Assembly: GCF_000009905.1 (NCBI RefSeq)
Contig: NC_006177.1
Coordinates: 3,110,595 to 3,174,594 of the forward strand
Length of the DNA: 64,000 nt
From: Symbiobacterium thermophilum IAM 14863
GTDB taxonomy: Bacteria > Bacillota > Sulfobacillia > Symbiobacteriales > Symbiobacteriaceae
Reading direction: 5' to 3'
Positions 25,952 through 37,289 of the stretch are shown here, piece by piece. Position 1 is the first letter of the stretch; every line of letters starts with the position of its first letter. A model generated the notes under the pieces. The model ran no database searches. It saw only the letters and a list, made by a program, of their open reading frames with translations, and was not told where the DNA came from. A program made the position numbers and the translations under genes.

Positions 25952-26929
25952 GACAGGACGATCACTGAGGCGGCCAAGACCCTCTGGTGTTACCTCTGCG
26001 CGCTCCAACCCAGGACCTCCTTTTCCCTGGGCGAGCTGCACAAGCTGACGGGTATGTCCCGACCCACCCTGCACAACGCACTCCGTCAACTGCACGACAA
26101 AGAATGGGTTCAGTACCGCAGGACGGGCCTGCGGACCGTCTTCTGCCTGGTTAACACCGACGACGGTCTGCGCCTGCCGTCGGACATCCTGCTGCAGCCG
26201 CTTCCACGTCCGGCGAAGTGGATCTGGGCGGTGCTGCGCACGCTGGACCGCCCCGTCACGTATCAGGAGCTTCGGAGCCTCACCGGGTTCAGCCTGGACA
26301 CCATCCGGGAGTCGATACAGCAACTTCTGCACTCCCGCTGGTTAGTCATGGAGGGAACCGCCAGGCGGCCGATGAGGTTGAAGGCCAGAAACCCGGCGGA
26401 GTCAAAGCGGCAGGTCGAAATCGAGCAGTGGGAAAAGCAGTTCACGGACGGCGTCAGAAGCGGCCTGTCCCGGGGTCAGTGCCTCCTGTATCTCATCGTC
26501 CGCATGGCTCTGCCCGGGTCCAAGATTCTGGTGAACGCGCGGCTGCCCGGTCTGACCAACCCGCTGACCGATGCCGAGCTTGAGATCGACCTCTATCTGC
26601 CCGACTACCGGCTGGGGCTCGAGTACAACGGCCCGCAGCACTACACGCCCACGGAGTGGTTTCCCGATGAGGTGCAGTTCCGCTCTCAGCGCGCCCGAGA
26701 CCTGATCAAACTGGGGCTCTGCCGGGAAAGGGGCATCGACCTGTTCGTGGTGACGCTGCAGGACCTGTGGCCCGATCAGATCTGGCGAAGGCTGGCCCGC
26801 AAAGCCCCCGTGCGGGAGATTCCCGATGAGGAGTGGCACCTGGTGCGGTGGCTGTACAAGCACATCCGCCGATACCAGGAATCCGTGCATCGTGAGAACG
26901 GCGCGGCAGGATAGCGGCTTCTGCGCGTG

Positions 26930-26970
26930 ACGACACCGGACGGTGCCTTCACGGCATCATCCGGTGTCGT
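26930..26970 (+). terminator. Terminator after the interrupted nuclease gene
   Basis: A perfect 11-bp outer stem ACGACACCGGA/TCCGGTGTCGT encloses a smaller TGCC/GGCA stem. TCATCGTTC follows, so the T-tract is weak. Confidence 0.6.
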
Positions 26971-27051
26971 TCATCGTTCGGTCCGGCAACGATCCGGGCA
27001 CGCGCCAGTCACGTGGAGACTGGGCCCTTGCACCCGGCTCAGCCCCGATCC

Positions 27052-27606
27052 TCAGTCCGCGGACTCTGACTCGGGCCGCCGGGGCCAGATGAAGTACGAA
27101 ACGGAAATGGCCATGTCGATAACGAGGGACACCGTCCAGAACCCCAGCACCCGCAGCAGTGCGACGCTCCGGCCCAGGTCGCCGATCAGGTAGATGAGCA
27201 GGCCGAGGTAGCCCCCGCCCAGCAGGTACGCCAGCAGGTAGAGCATGCTGCCGCTGAAGTTGTAGCGGGCGTGCTCATAACCGTAGAGCTGACGGGGCCG
27301 GGGACCGCGCTTCAGGACGTAGTATTGGAACCGTTCGTCGGCCCAGCGGACGATGCGCTTGCCGAACGTGACCGAGACGCTCAGGTAGAAGGCGGCGATG
27401 CCGTGGGCGAGGGTCGGCGTGGCGCCGTTCACCAGCACGTCGCGCGTGGTGACCACCAGCAGGATGCCGTCCAAAACCAGCGTCATGGCCAGCAGGAGGG
27501 CACTCAGGCGCGGCCGGTTCAGCACGTAGCGCACGGCCAGGCCCGAGATCACGAGAACCCAGAAACCGATCTCGATGCCCACGATCAGGTAGGCGATGGG
27601 ACTCAA
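27052..27606 (-). CDS. Membrane protein of unknown function, partner of a TetR regulator
   Basis: The 184-residue protein has about five transmembrane helices (residues 5-25, 36-54, 66-82, 118-142, 150-175) with a basic loop (ERFQYYVLKRGPRPRQ). No family was recognised. The start TTG 27606 follows AAGGAG at eight bases; a longer frame to 27642 lies in the operator region. It is divergent from a tetR gene, and paired near-identical operator-like sequences lie between them, so it is the probable target of that repressor. A role in transport or stress protection would be typical for such a pair. Confidence 0.75.
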   Translation of the reverse strand: MSPIAYLIVGIEIGFWVLVISGLAVRYVLNRPRLSALLLAMTLVLDGILLVVTTRDVLVNGATPTLAHGIAAFYLSVSVTFGKRIVRWADERFQYYVLKRGPRPRQLYGYEHARYNFSGSMLYLLAYLLGGGYLGLLIYLIGDLGRSVALLRVLGFWTVSLVIDMAISVSYFIWPRRPESESAD

Positions 27607-27624
27607 GGCGGGCACTCCTTTTTC

Positions 27625-27688
27625 GCACAAGTGTATTGCCAAAGACGAAGTGTAGCACGGGTCGCTGGTTTTTGCAATACATCTGTGC
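27625..27688. promoter_or_regulatory. Inverted pair of 19-bp operator-like sites
   Basis: GCACAAGTGTATTGCCAAA (27625-27643) and TTTTGCAATACATCTGTGC (27670-27688) are inverted copies with four mismatches, separated by 26 bases. They lie in the divergent promoter region, the second touching the -10 box of tetR. A dimeric TetR-family protein bound to both could control both genes. Confidence 0.75.
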
Positions 27689-27694
27689 TATAAT
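27689..27694 (+). promoter_or_regulatory. Extended -10 promoter of a probably leaderless tetR gene
   Basis: TGCTATAAT is a perfect extended -10; no good -35 is seen. The start codon at 27701 lies where transcription should begin, and there is no clear ribosome site, so the mRNA is probably leaderless. Confidence 0.75.
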
Positions 27695-27700
27695 GAGACC

Positions 27701-28297
27701 ATGCCCAAGATCGTCGATCACGAGGAACAGCGGAAGCGCATCGCCGAAGCGATGTGGCGGGTCATCCTGCGGGACGGCATGGAGGGGGCGACGGTGCGCA
27801 AGATCGCCGCGGAGGCGGGCATGTCGGTCGGCGCCCTGCGGCACTACTTCAGGCAGCAGGATGACCTGCTGGTCTACGCGATGCGGTTGGTCAACGAAAG
27901 GGTGGAACAGCGCATCCTCCGGCTGGCGCGCACGAACCTCCCGCCGCTGGAGAAGGCCGTGCGGCTCCTGCTGGAGGTGGTGCCGGTGGACGGGGAGCGG
28001 CGGGCCGAGATGGACGTCTGGTTCTCCTTCATGGAGCACGTCCGCCACCGCCCGGACCTGGAGGGCATCCCCGAGAACCGGCTCCACCTGTTCGTCAGCC
28101 AGGTACTGGCTTACCTGCAGCACGAAGGCCTCCTGGAGGAGGGGCTGGATCTGGCCCTGGAGGCCGAGCGCATGTACGCCATCGTCGACGGCCTGGCCGT
28201 CCACGCGCTGCTGGAGCCCGAGCGGCTCCGCCCGGAGACGATGGAGGAGGTCGTGCGCACATCCCTGCGGCGGATCTGCCGCAACAGGCCGCAGTAG
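27701..28297 (+). CDS. TetR/AcrR-family transcriptional regulator
   Basis: The 198-residue protein has a typical N-terminal TetR helix-turn-helix (ATVRKIAAEAGMSVGALRHYF at about 31-51; BetI-like) and an all-helical ligand domain (VWFSFMEHVRHRPDL). It would repress its own gene and the divergent membrane-protein gene by binding the inverted sites between them. The inducing ligand is unknown. The start ATG 27701 is only seven bases after the -10 box, implying a leaderless message. Confidence 0.9.
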   Translation: MPKIVDHEEQRKRIAEAMWRVILRDGMEGATVRKIAAEAGMSVGALRHYFRQQDDLLVYAMRLVNERVEQRILRLARTNLPPLEKAVRLLLEVVPVDGERRAEMDVWFSFMEHVRHRPDLEGIPENRLHLFVSQVLAYLQHEGLLEEGLDLALEAERMYAIVDGLAVHALLEPERLRPETMEEVVRTSLRRICRNRPQ

Positions 28298-28461
28298 CGT
28301 GGAACGGGTCCGGGGCGCACATGGCCAGCCTCTGTCCCATACCGGGTAGAGGCCCTGGCGGAGGGAAGGATGCCCCCGGCCGCCCCAACAGCGGCAACGA
28401 AGTCGAGGAATGCGAGCCGCCCCCGCCGCGGCGAACGCGGCACGGGCGGCCGGGCAGAACA

Positions 28462-28499
28462 GGGCCGCTCTCGCCGCATTCACCGCGGCGGAGCGGCCC
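28462..28499. terminator. Bidirectional terminator
   Basis: A long GC-rich hairpin (GGGCCGCTC...GAGCGGCCC, with an inner CGCCGC/GCGGCG stem) lies between the convergent tetR and hbd genes; GTTTCC follows on plus and TGTTCTG on minus. Confidence 0.7.
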
Positions 28500-28507
28500 C
28501 GTTTCCA

Positions 28508-29389
28508 TCACCGCTTGAACTTCATGGGCGTGGCGCCGTTCTCGTCGTAGATGTAGAAGCCGCGCCCGCTCTTGCGGCCCAAGTAGCCCGCCTGCACCAT
28601 CTGCACCAGCAGCGGGCAGGGGCGGTACTTGGGATCCTTGAACCCCTCGTAGAGCACGTTCAGGATCGCCAGGCAGGTGTCCAGCCCGATGAAGTCCGCC
28701 AGCGTCAGCGGGCCCATCGGATGGTTCATGCCCAACTTCATCACCGTGTCAACCTCTTCGACCCCGGCGATGCCCTCGTACACGCAGAACATCGCCTCGT
28801 TCAGCATGGGCATGAGGACCCGGTTCGAGACGAAGCCGGGGAAGTCGTTGACCTCGACCGGGGTCTTGCCCATCGCCTCGGCCAGGTTCCGGATCGCCGC
28901 GTACGTCTCGTCCGACGTCGCGATGCCCCGGATGACCTCCACCAGCTTCATGACCGGCACCGGGTTCATGAAGTGCATGCCGATGAACCGATCCGGCCGG
29001 CGGGTCACCGCCGCCAGCTGGGTGATGGGCAGGCTGGAGGTGTTGGAGGCGAAGAGGGTCACCTCCGGACAGATGGAATCCAGCTCCCTGAAGAGCGCAA
29101 GCTTGGCCTCCAGGCTCTCCACGATCGCCTCGATGACCAGGTCGCATTCGGCGGCCGGCCCGAGTTCGGTCGTGCCCGTGATGCGCCCCAGAATCGCGGC
29201 CTTCTCCTCCTCGGTGCGACGGCCCTTGGCCACGTCGCGCGCCAGGTTCTTCTCGATCACCCCAAGGCCCCGCTCGACAAAGCGCGGCTCGAGGTCCCGC
29301 AGCCAGACCTGCAGCCCGGCCTGTGCCGCCACCTGCGCGATGCCCGAACCCATCTGGCCCGCGCCCACCACCATGACCCGCTTGATCAT
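28508..29389 (-). CDS. hbd: 3-hydroxybutyryl-CoA dehydrogenase
   Basis: The 293-residue enzyme oxidises or reduces the 3-hydroxyacyl-CoA/acetoacetyl-CoA pair with NAD(H). The dinucleotide-binding [14 protein letters not shown] is at the N-terminus; the catalytic region [16 protein letters not shown] and the C-terminal GRGFYIYDE are intact. Length matches the bacterial short form, without a hydratase domain. It lies about 100 bases downstream of a thiolase gene on the same strand, which fits acetoacetyl-CoA formation and reduction, in either beta-oxidation or butyrate/polyester synthesis. Confidence 0.95.
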   Translation of the reverse strand: MIKRVMVVGAGQMGSGIAQVAAQAGLQVWLRDLEPRFVERGLGVIEKNLARDVAKGRRTEEEKAAILGRITGTTELGPAAECDLVIEAIVESLEAKLALFRELDSICPEVTLFASNTSSLPITQLAAVTRRPDRFIGMHFMNPVPVMKLVEVIRGIATSDETYAAIRNLAEAMGKTPVEVNDFPGFVSNRVLMPMLNEAMFCVYEGIAGVEEVDTVMKLGMNHPMGPLTLADFIGLDTCLAILNVLYEGFKDPKYRPCPLLVQMVQAGYLGRKSGRGFYIYDENGATPMKFKR

Positions 29390-29494
29390 CGGCGTTCCCT
29401 CCTGCCACAGCTTCTTCCGTCAGGCTCGTCCATCGGCCGCTCCCCGCCGGGGGCGGCCCTGTTCGCTGCGCGTCCGGCGCACCCGCCCGTGTCG

Positions 29495-30682
29495 CTAGTC
29501 CACGCGCACCAGCGTCGCCTCGCCCTGGCCGCCGCCGGAGCAGATGGCCGCCAGGCCGAAGCCGCCGCCCCTCCGGCGCAGCTCGTACACCAGGTGCATG
29601 AGGATGCGGCCGCCACTGGCCCCGATCGGGTGGCCCAGGGCGATGGCCCCGCCGTTGACGTTGACGATCTCCGGGTCGACGCCCAGCAACCGGGTTGAGA
29701 TGAGGGTCACCGAGGCGAACGCCTCGTTGATCTCGACCAGGTGCAGGTCCTTGGCCGTGAGGCCGGCGCGGCGCAGGGCCGCCTGCCCCGCCCGGGCGGG
29801 CACCTCGTGCAGCAGGTGAGGCTCGTCGGAGTACTGCCCCTGCGCGACGATGGTCGCCAGGACCTCCAGCCCGAGCGCCGTTGCCTTCTCCCGGGACATG
29901 ATCACCAGGGCTGAGGCGCCGTCGGAGAGGCCCGGAGCGTTGCCGGCGGTGATGGGGCCGTCCGGCTCGAACGCGGGCCGCAACGCCGCCAGCTTCTCCG
30001 GCGAGGTGTCCCGCCGGATCGGCTCATCCTCCAGCACGACGGTCTCGCCCTTCTTCTGCGGTACCACCACCCGGGTCACCTCCTCCGCGAAGAAGCCCCG
30101 GTCCCAGGCGGCGGCAGCCCGCACATGGCTGCGGTAGGCCCAGGCGTCCAGCTCCTCCCGGGCGACGCCGTACTCCCGCGCCCCGCGCCCTCCGTAGGTG
30201 CCCATGTGCACGTCGCCGAAAGCGCACCACAGGCCGTCGTGAATTACGCCGTCGATCAGCTGCCCGTGGCCCATCCGGTATCCCCGGCGAGCCCCCTGAA
30301 GCAGGTAGGGCGCGTTGCTCATCGACTCCATGCCGCCGGCCACCACCACGTCGGCATCGCCGGCCCGGATCAGGGTGTCGGCAAGGTTCACCGCCCAGAG
30401 GCTGGACGCGCAGACCTTGTTGACGGTCGCCGACACGACCCCGAACGGCAGCCCGGCCTTGTGTGCGGCCTGTCGCGCGGGGATCTGGCCCGCGCCCGCC
30501 TGCACCACCTGGCCCATCAGCACCTGGTCGATCTCCTCCGGCCGCTCCAGGAGTTCCACCCGGCGCAGCGCCTCGCGAATGGCCACTGCGCCCAGGTCGG
30601 TCGCGGACAGATCCTTCAGCGCCCCCTGGAAGGCGCCGAACGGGGTGCGCGCTGCGCTGACGATGACGGCTTCCCGGCCCAT
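29495..30682 (-). CDS. Acetyl-CoA acetyltransferase (thiolase)
   Basis: The 395-residue thiolase carries nucleophile C91 in NKVCASSLWAV, the His of GHPIGASGGRI and the second Cys of AICSGGGQGEA. It joins two acetyl-CoA to acetoacetyl-CoA or runs in reverse in fatty-acid breakdown. ATG 30682 follows GAGGAGCGC; the frame is open further upstream across the promoter but without a start site. An extended -10 and two nested inverted repeats upstream indicate regulation. It is first gene before hbd. Confidence 0.95.
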   Translation of the reverse strand: MGREAVIVSAARTPFGAFQGALKDLSATDLGAVAIREALRRVELLERPEEIDQVLMGQVVQAGAGQIPARQAAHKAGLPFGVVSATVNKVCASSLWAVNLADTLIRAGDADVVVAGGMESMSNAPYLLQGARRGYRMGHGQLIDGVIHDGLWCAFGDVHMGTYGGRGAREYGVAREELDAWAYRSHVRAAAAWDRGFFAEEVTRVVVPQKKGETVVLEDEPIRRDTSPEKLAALRPAFEPDGPITAGNAPGLSDGASALVIMSREKATALGLEVLATIVAQGQYSDEPHLLHEVPARAGQAALRRAGLTAKDLHLVEINEAFASVTLISTRLLGVDPEIVNVNGGAIALGHPIGASGGRILMHLVYELRRRGGGFGLAAICSGGGQGEATLVRVD

Positions 30683-30707
30683 GTGCGCTCCTCCCTTGCG
30701 ATTGGCA

Positions 30708-30739
30708 ATGGTGAAATTCTTCTCACGCTCACCATTATA
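30708..30739 (-). promoter_or_regulatory. Thiolase promoter with overlapping operator
   Basis: On the minus strand TGCTATAAT is an extended -10 (hexamer 30734-30739). An inverted repeat ATGGTGA...TCACCAT (30708-30714 and 30729-30735) overlaps it, and GTGA-N8-TCAC is nested inside. A repressor bound here would block initiation. Confidence 0.65.
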
Positions 30740-30776
30740 GCAGATGCCTCCCGAAAGCGGACGCGCAAACAGCAAA

Positions 30777-30797
30777 GCCCCTGCGTTGAGCAGGGGC
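30777..30797 (-). terminator. Terminator of ftsW
   Basis: A perfect 8-bp stem GCCCCTGC/GCAGGGGC with a 5-base loop is followed on the minus strand by TTTGCTGTTT; it lies 41 bases after the ftsW stop. Confidence 0.8.
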
Positions 30798-30837
30798 GAG
30801 TGCGCAGGGTCATCCACGCTTGCGCCGGGTCTCCGCA

Positions 30838-32052
30838 TCAGTGGTGCCGGAAGCGCCGTCTGCCGGGGCGGGCCGCCGGTTCCGGCCCCGGTTCCGCCCG
30901 GGCCGACGGCTTGGGCTCAGCCGGCGGCAGCCGGCTGACGGCCAGGAGGAGTCCCGTCGCGATCATCAGGGCGAGCAGTGAGGAGCCGCCCGACGAGAGG
31001 AACGGCAGCGGGATGCCGGTGTTGGGCAGGGTTCCGGTGACGACGCCCACGTTGAGCGCCGCCTGGCCCGCCACCCAGGTGGTGATCCCCGCCGCCAGGA
31101 GCATGCTGTAGCGGTCCGGGGCCCGGAGGGCGATGGTGAAGCCCCTCCAGGCGAAGAGCACGAAGAGCAGGATGACGGCAATGCCGCCCACCAGCCCCAG
31201 CTCCTCCACCACCACGGAGAAGATGAAGTCCGTCTCCGCCTCGGGCAGCCGGTTGCCCAGCTTCTGCAGCGACTGGCCCAGCCCGACGCCCCACAGGCCG
31301 CCCCGGGCCATGGCCGTCCACGACTGGATGATCTGGTGGCCAATGGTGTCCTGGAACGCCCAGGGGTTGCGCCAGGCCAGCAGCCGCTCCTGCTGGTGCT
31401 GCTTGGTCCGGGCCAGCAGGAGGATGGCGCCCACCGCCCCCCCAAACAGCGACAGCACCCAGAACCAGTGCACCCGCGCCACCCACAGCATGCAGATGGC
31501 AATGCCGCCGATCACCGCGGCCGTGCCCAGGTCGGGCTCCCGGTAGATCAACAGCGCCACGCCGGCCGTCACGCCCAGGTAGACCATCCACTGGGGCAGG
31601 CGCATGCGCCGGAAGTTCCGGTCCAGGAAGCCGGCGGAAAACAGGATGAACGCCAGCTTGGCGAACTCGGACGGCTGGATGCTGAGGGGGCCGACCTGAA
31701 GCCACCGGGTGGCGCCCAGCCGGGTGATGGCCAGGGGATTGCCCGGGATCAGCAGGGACGCCAGAGCCCCGGCTGCGCCCACCAGCAGCAGCGGCGTCAG
31801 CCGGCGCCACCACGACAGCGGCACGAGCATGCCCAGGAGCAGGCCGGCGCAGCCTACCCCAAACTGCAGGGCCAGCTCCCGCACCACCGCGGAGGGAGAT
31901 CCCTCGTGGACGGTGGTGCTGTAGATCATCACCATGCCAAGGCTGACGAGGCCGATCAGTGCGACGATGAGCAGGCCGTCCGGCAGGCCCGGCACGGGCG
32001 GCGGGGCCGCGGGTGCGGGCGGGCGCCGGGCAGAGGGAACCGTACGTGCCAC
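30838..32052 (-). CDS. FtsW/RodA/SpoVE-family peptidoglycan glycosyltransferase
   Basis: The 404-residue protein is a SEDS-family integral membrane protein with about ten helices that polymerises lipid II. The family signature NTGIPLPFLSSGGSSLLA is near the C-terminus, and QPSEFAKL and YREPDLGTA are conserved loop motifs. Proline-rich cytoplasmic ends are present. The downstream half of the cluster (murA, murC, here in separate transcripts) fits cell division or spore cortex synthesis. FtsW, RodA and SpoVE cannot be told apart by sequence alone. Confidence 0.93.
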   Translation of the reverse strand: MARTVPSARRPPAPAAPPPVPGLPDGLLIVALIGLVSLGMVMIYSTTVHEGSPSAVVRELALQFGVGCAGLLLGMLVPLSWWRRLTPLLLVGAAGALASLLIPGNPLAITRLGATRWLQVGPLSIQPSEFAKLAFILFSAGFLDRNFRRMRLPQWMVYLGVTAGVALLIYREPDLGTAAVIGGIAICMLWVARVHWFWVLSLFGGAVGAILLLARTKQHQQERLLAWRNPWAFQDTIGHQIIQSWTAMARGGLWGVGLGQSLQKLGNRLPEAETDFIFSVVVEELGLVGGIAVILLFVLFAWRGFTIALRAPDRYSMLLAAGITTWVAGQAALNVGVVTGTLPNTGIPLPFLSSGGSSLLALMIATGLLLAVSRLPPAEPKPSARAEPGPEPAARPGRRRFRHH

Positions 32053-32172
32053 CAGCCTCCCCCCTATGCCTTACATAAATTAGGCGGGAAGCTTCCGTTC
32101 CCTGCTGCGTCCGCCCAACTTACCGCCCGCCGGCCCGGCATGGGGCTTGGTTCGCGCCTGCCGACCCAGCGC

Positions 32173-33444
32173 TCACTGCTCACTGCCGTTGGGTACCCGC
32201 CGGATGTCGGCGCCCAGCGCGGCCAGCTTCTCCTCCATGCGGGTGTAGCCCCGGTCGATGTACTGCACCCCGGACACCTCGGTGACGCCCTCCGCCGCCA
32301 GGGCCGCGGTGACCAGGGCGGCGCCGCCCCGGATGTCCCTGGCCTCCACGGGCGCGCCGGTGTAGCGCTTCACGCCCCGGATGATCCCGGTGTTCCGGTC
32401 CACCTTGATCTTCGCCCCCATGCGGATCAGCTCGTTGGTGAAGCCGAACCGGTTCTCGAAGATCGTCTCGTGCACCACCGAGATGCCGTCGGCCAGGCCC
32501 ATGAGGGCGACCCAGGGCGACTGCAGGTCCGTGGGAAAGCCCGGGTAGACCTGGGTCTCCACGTCCACCGCCCGGATGGGGCGCGCCCGCACCCGGATGC
32601 AGTCGCCGTGCTCCTCCACCTCCTGGCCGGCCTCCACCAGCTTGGCGATCACCGTGCCCAGGTGCTCGGGGATGACGTTCTCCACCACGACGTCGCCTCC
32701 GGCGGCGGCGGTCATCATCATGTAGGTGCCGGCCTCGATCCGGTCGGGGATGATCTCGTGGCGGGCCCCTCGCAGCCGGTCGACCCCCTCGATGCGCACC
32801 GTGTTGGTGCCGGCGCCCCGGACCCGGCCGCCCATCGCGTTGATGAAGTTGGCCAAGTCGACGATCTCCGGCTCGCAGGCCGCGTTCTCCAGCACCGTGA
32901 CGCCCGGCGCCAGGCTGGCGGTGATGATCATGTTCACCGTCGTGCCCACGCTGGCCCGATCCACGTAAAAGCGGCCGCCCCGCAGGTCCACCCTCCGGCT
33001 GACCATCGCGCCGTGCTCCACGACGACCTCCGCCCCCAGCGCCCGGAAGCCCTTCAGGTGGAAGTCCACCGGACGGGCCCCGATCTCGCAGCCGCCGGGG
33101 CAGGCCACCTCGCCCTTGCCCAGGCGCGCGAGCAGGAGCCCCATCACATAGGTGGAGCCCCGCAGACGGCGGGCCAGGTGATACGGTGCGACGTGGTGCT
33201 CCAGTTCACGGGCCTGGATGCGCAGGGTGGTCTCGGCCACCCGCTCGACGCGGCACCCCAGCGCCCTCAATATCTCACAGAGGTGTTGTATATCGGAGTT
33301 ATCCGGTACGTTCTCCAGAATAGACTCGCCCTCGGCGGCCAGCGCAGCGGCCGTGACGATGGGCAAGGCGCTGTTCTTGGCGCCGCCGATGGTGACGGTG
33401 CCGGAGAGGCGGTTGCCGCCGCGGACGACGAACTTCGCTGTCAA
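32173..33444 (-). CDS. murA: UDP-N-acetylglucosamine 1-carboxyvinyltransferase MurA
   Basis: MurA adds enolpyruvate from PEP to UDP-GlcNAc, the first committed step of peptidoglycan synthesis. The 423-residue protein has the active-site loop CPGGCEIGARPVD, where Cys of GGC is the fosfomycin target, and the N-terminal GGAKNSALPI. The start is TTG 33444, preceded by GGGGGAG at eight bases. Firmicutes often have two MurA proteins; which one this is cannot be decided. A perfect palindrome lies 29 bases upstream. Confidence 0.96.
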   Translation of the reverse strand: MTAKFVVRGGNRLSGTVTIGGAKNSALPIVTAAALAAEGESILENVPDNSDIQHLCEILRALGCRVERVAETTLRIQARELEHHVAPYHLARRLRGSTYVMGLLLARLGKGEVACPGGCEIGARPVDFHLKGFRALGAEVVVEHGAMVSRRVDLRGGRFYVDRASVGTTVNMIITASLAPGVTVLENAACEPEIVDLANFINAMGGRVRGAGTNTVRIEGVDRLRGARHEIIPDRIEAGTYMMMTAAAGGDVVVENVIPEHLGTVIAKLVEAGQEVEEHGDCIRVRARPIRAVDVETQVYPGFPTDLQSPWVALMGLADGISVVHETIFENRFGFTNELIRMGAKIKVDRNTGIIRGVKRYTGAPVEARDIRGGAALVTAALAAEGVTEVSGVQYIDRGYTRMEEKLAALGADIRRVPNGSEQ

Positions 33445-33472
33445 TAGCGGTCTCCCCCATACGATGCGGGTT

Positions 33473-33486
33473 GCATACTAGTATGC
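33473..33486. promoter_or_regulatory. Perfect 14-bp palindrome upstream of murA
   Basis: GCATACTAGTATGC is an AT-rich palindrome 29 bases upstream of the murA start codon, in the place expected for the promoter or an operator. The binding protein is unknown. Confidence 0.5.
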
Positions 33487-33575
33487 GCTGATTGGACGCT
33501 CACCCGGTCACACCTAGTCACTTTAACAGAAAGCCGAACCCCCGTCCAGGAAGCCCCCGCAATTCCCAAGCAAAG

Positions 33576-33599
33576 GGCCCGGGCTGCGCTGCCCGGGCC
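33576..33599 (-). terminator. Terminator of guaB
   Basis: A perfect 9-bp stem GGCCCGGGC/GCCCGGGCC with a 6-base loop is followed on the minus strand by CTTTGCTT, 26 bases after the guaB stop. Confidence 0.8.
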
Positions 33600-33624
33600 G
33601 CCGTTTTCGCCTCGCCCTGCATTC

Positions 33625-35866
<2,242 letters not shown>

Positions 35867-37289
35867 CCGCCCGGGACTGCAGCGCCTGGGCCAGCGCCCG
35901 GGCCACCTTCCAGATGTCGCCGGCGCCCATGGTGATCACCGTGTCCCCGGGGCGCACCTCCGCCAGCAGGAAGCGGAGGATCTCCTCCTGGTCGGAGATG
36001 ACGGCGACGGGCCGGCCGGTGTTGGCCTGGATGCGCCGGGCCAGGGCCTCGGCGGAGACGCCGGGAATCGGTCGCTCACCCGGCGGGCTGTAGATCCGGG
36101 TCAGCACCAGCACGTCGGCGTCCTGGAAGGCCGTGGCGAACTCATCCATCAGCCAGTGGGTGCGGGAGTACCGCTGCGGCTGGAACACCGCGACGACCCG
36201 CCGCCCCGCCTGCTCCCGGGCCGCCGCCAGGGTGGCCCGGATCTCGGTGGGGTGGTGGGCGTAATCGTCTACGACCCGGATCCCGTCCACGTCGGCCCAC
36301 ACCTCGAAGCGGCGGCGGGCGTTGCCGAAGGAGAGCAGGGTCTCCTGCATCTGCCTAAACGACAGGCCGGCATAATCCCCGGCGACGAGGGCCCCCAGGG
36401 AATTCAGGGCGTTGTGCCGCCCGGGGATGGGCAGCCGCACCTCGCCCAGGAGCCGGCCGTCCCGGACGCAGTCGTAGACGATTCCCTTCTCCCACGGGCG
36501 GATGTTCTCCGCGCGCCACTCGGCCTCGGGATGGGTGCCGTAGAAGACCACGTGCACGACTCCCGGTTGGTTACGCAGCTCCTGCCCGATGCTGCGCAGC
36601 GTCGGATCGTCGGCGCAGAGCGCGGCCAGCCCGCCGGGCTGCACCTGGCGCAGGAACTGGCGGAACCCCTCCTGGATGCGGGCGAAGGACCCCTCCCAGA
36701 ACTCCAGGTGCTCCGGCTCCACGTTGGTCACCACCGCCACCCGCGGATGGTAGCGGAGGAAGGAACGGTCAGACTCATCCGCCTCGGCCACCACCCAGTC
36801 GCCGCGGCCGGCCTTGCCGGTGCCGCCGATGACCTCCAGGTCGCCGCCGAGAAGGATGGTGGGATCGAGCCCCGCCTTCTCCAGCAGGCAGGCCACCATC
36901 GACGAGGTGGTGGTCTTTCCGTGCGTGCCCGCCACCGCGATGGACCGTCCGTTCAGGAACTCGGCCAGGAGCTCCGAGCGGTGGAGCACCCGCAGCCCCC
37001 GGGCCCGGGCGGCTGCCAGCTCAGGATTGTCTTCAGGAACCTGCGTCGAGTAGACGACCACGTCCGCTCCCTCGATGTGAGCGGCGTCATGGGCGCCGAT
37101 GTGGACCTCCACCCCCGCCTCCGCGAGCCGCTGCGTGCGGGCAGAGGCGGCCACGTCGGAACCCGACACCGCCGTGCCGCGCTGCTTCAGCACCATGGCC
37201 AGCGCGCTCATGCCGTAGCCACCGACTCCGATGAAATGCACCTTCCGGGCCTTCAGCACCCAGGCTTCCCCCTCGTGGGACGACGTTTC

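Larger units (their letters stand above)
24755..26914 (+). pseudogene. Winged-helix/PD-(D/E)XK nuclease gene interrupted by an IS element
   Basis: Joining 24755-24796 to 25952-26914 (removing the IS and one target-site copy) gives a continuous 334-residue frame starting MKPVEFSVPDALWKDRTITE. The N-terminal half holds two winged-helix-like DNA-binding regions (LGELHKLTGMSRPTLHNALR, YQELRSLTGFSLDTIRESIQ). The C-terminus (DAELEIDLYLPDYRLGLEYNGPQHY, then LIKLGLCRERGIDLFVVTL) matches the fold of small PD-(D/E)XK nucleases such as the DUF559/Vsr group, with D/E and the QHY position visible. The insertion plus duplication is 1155 bases, a multiple of three, so the frame still runs through the IS end and a hybrid protein from ATG 25898 is possible. 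Function is unknown; it may be a defence or mobile-element nuclease. Confidence 0.85.
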
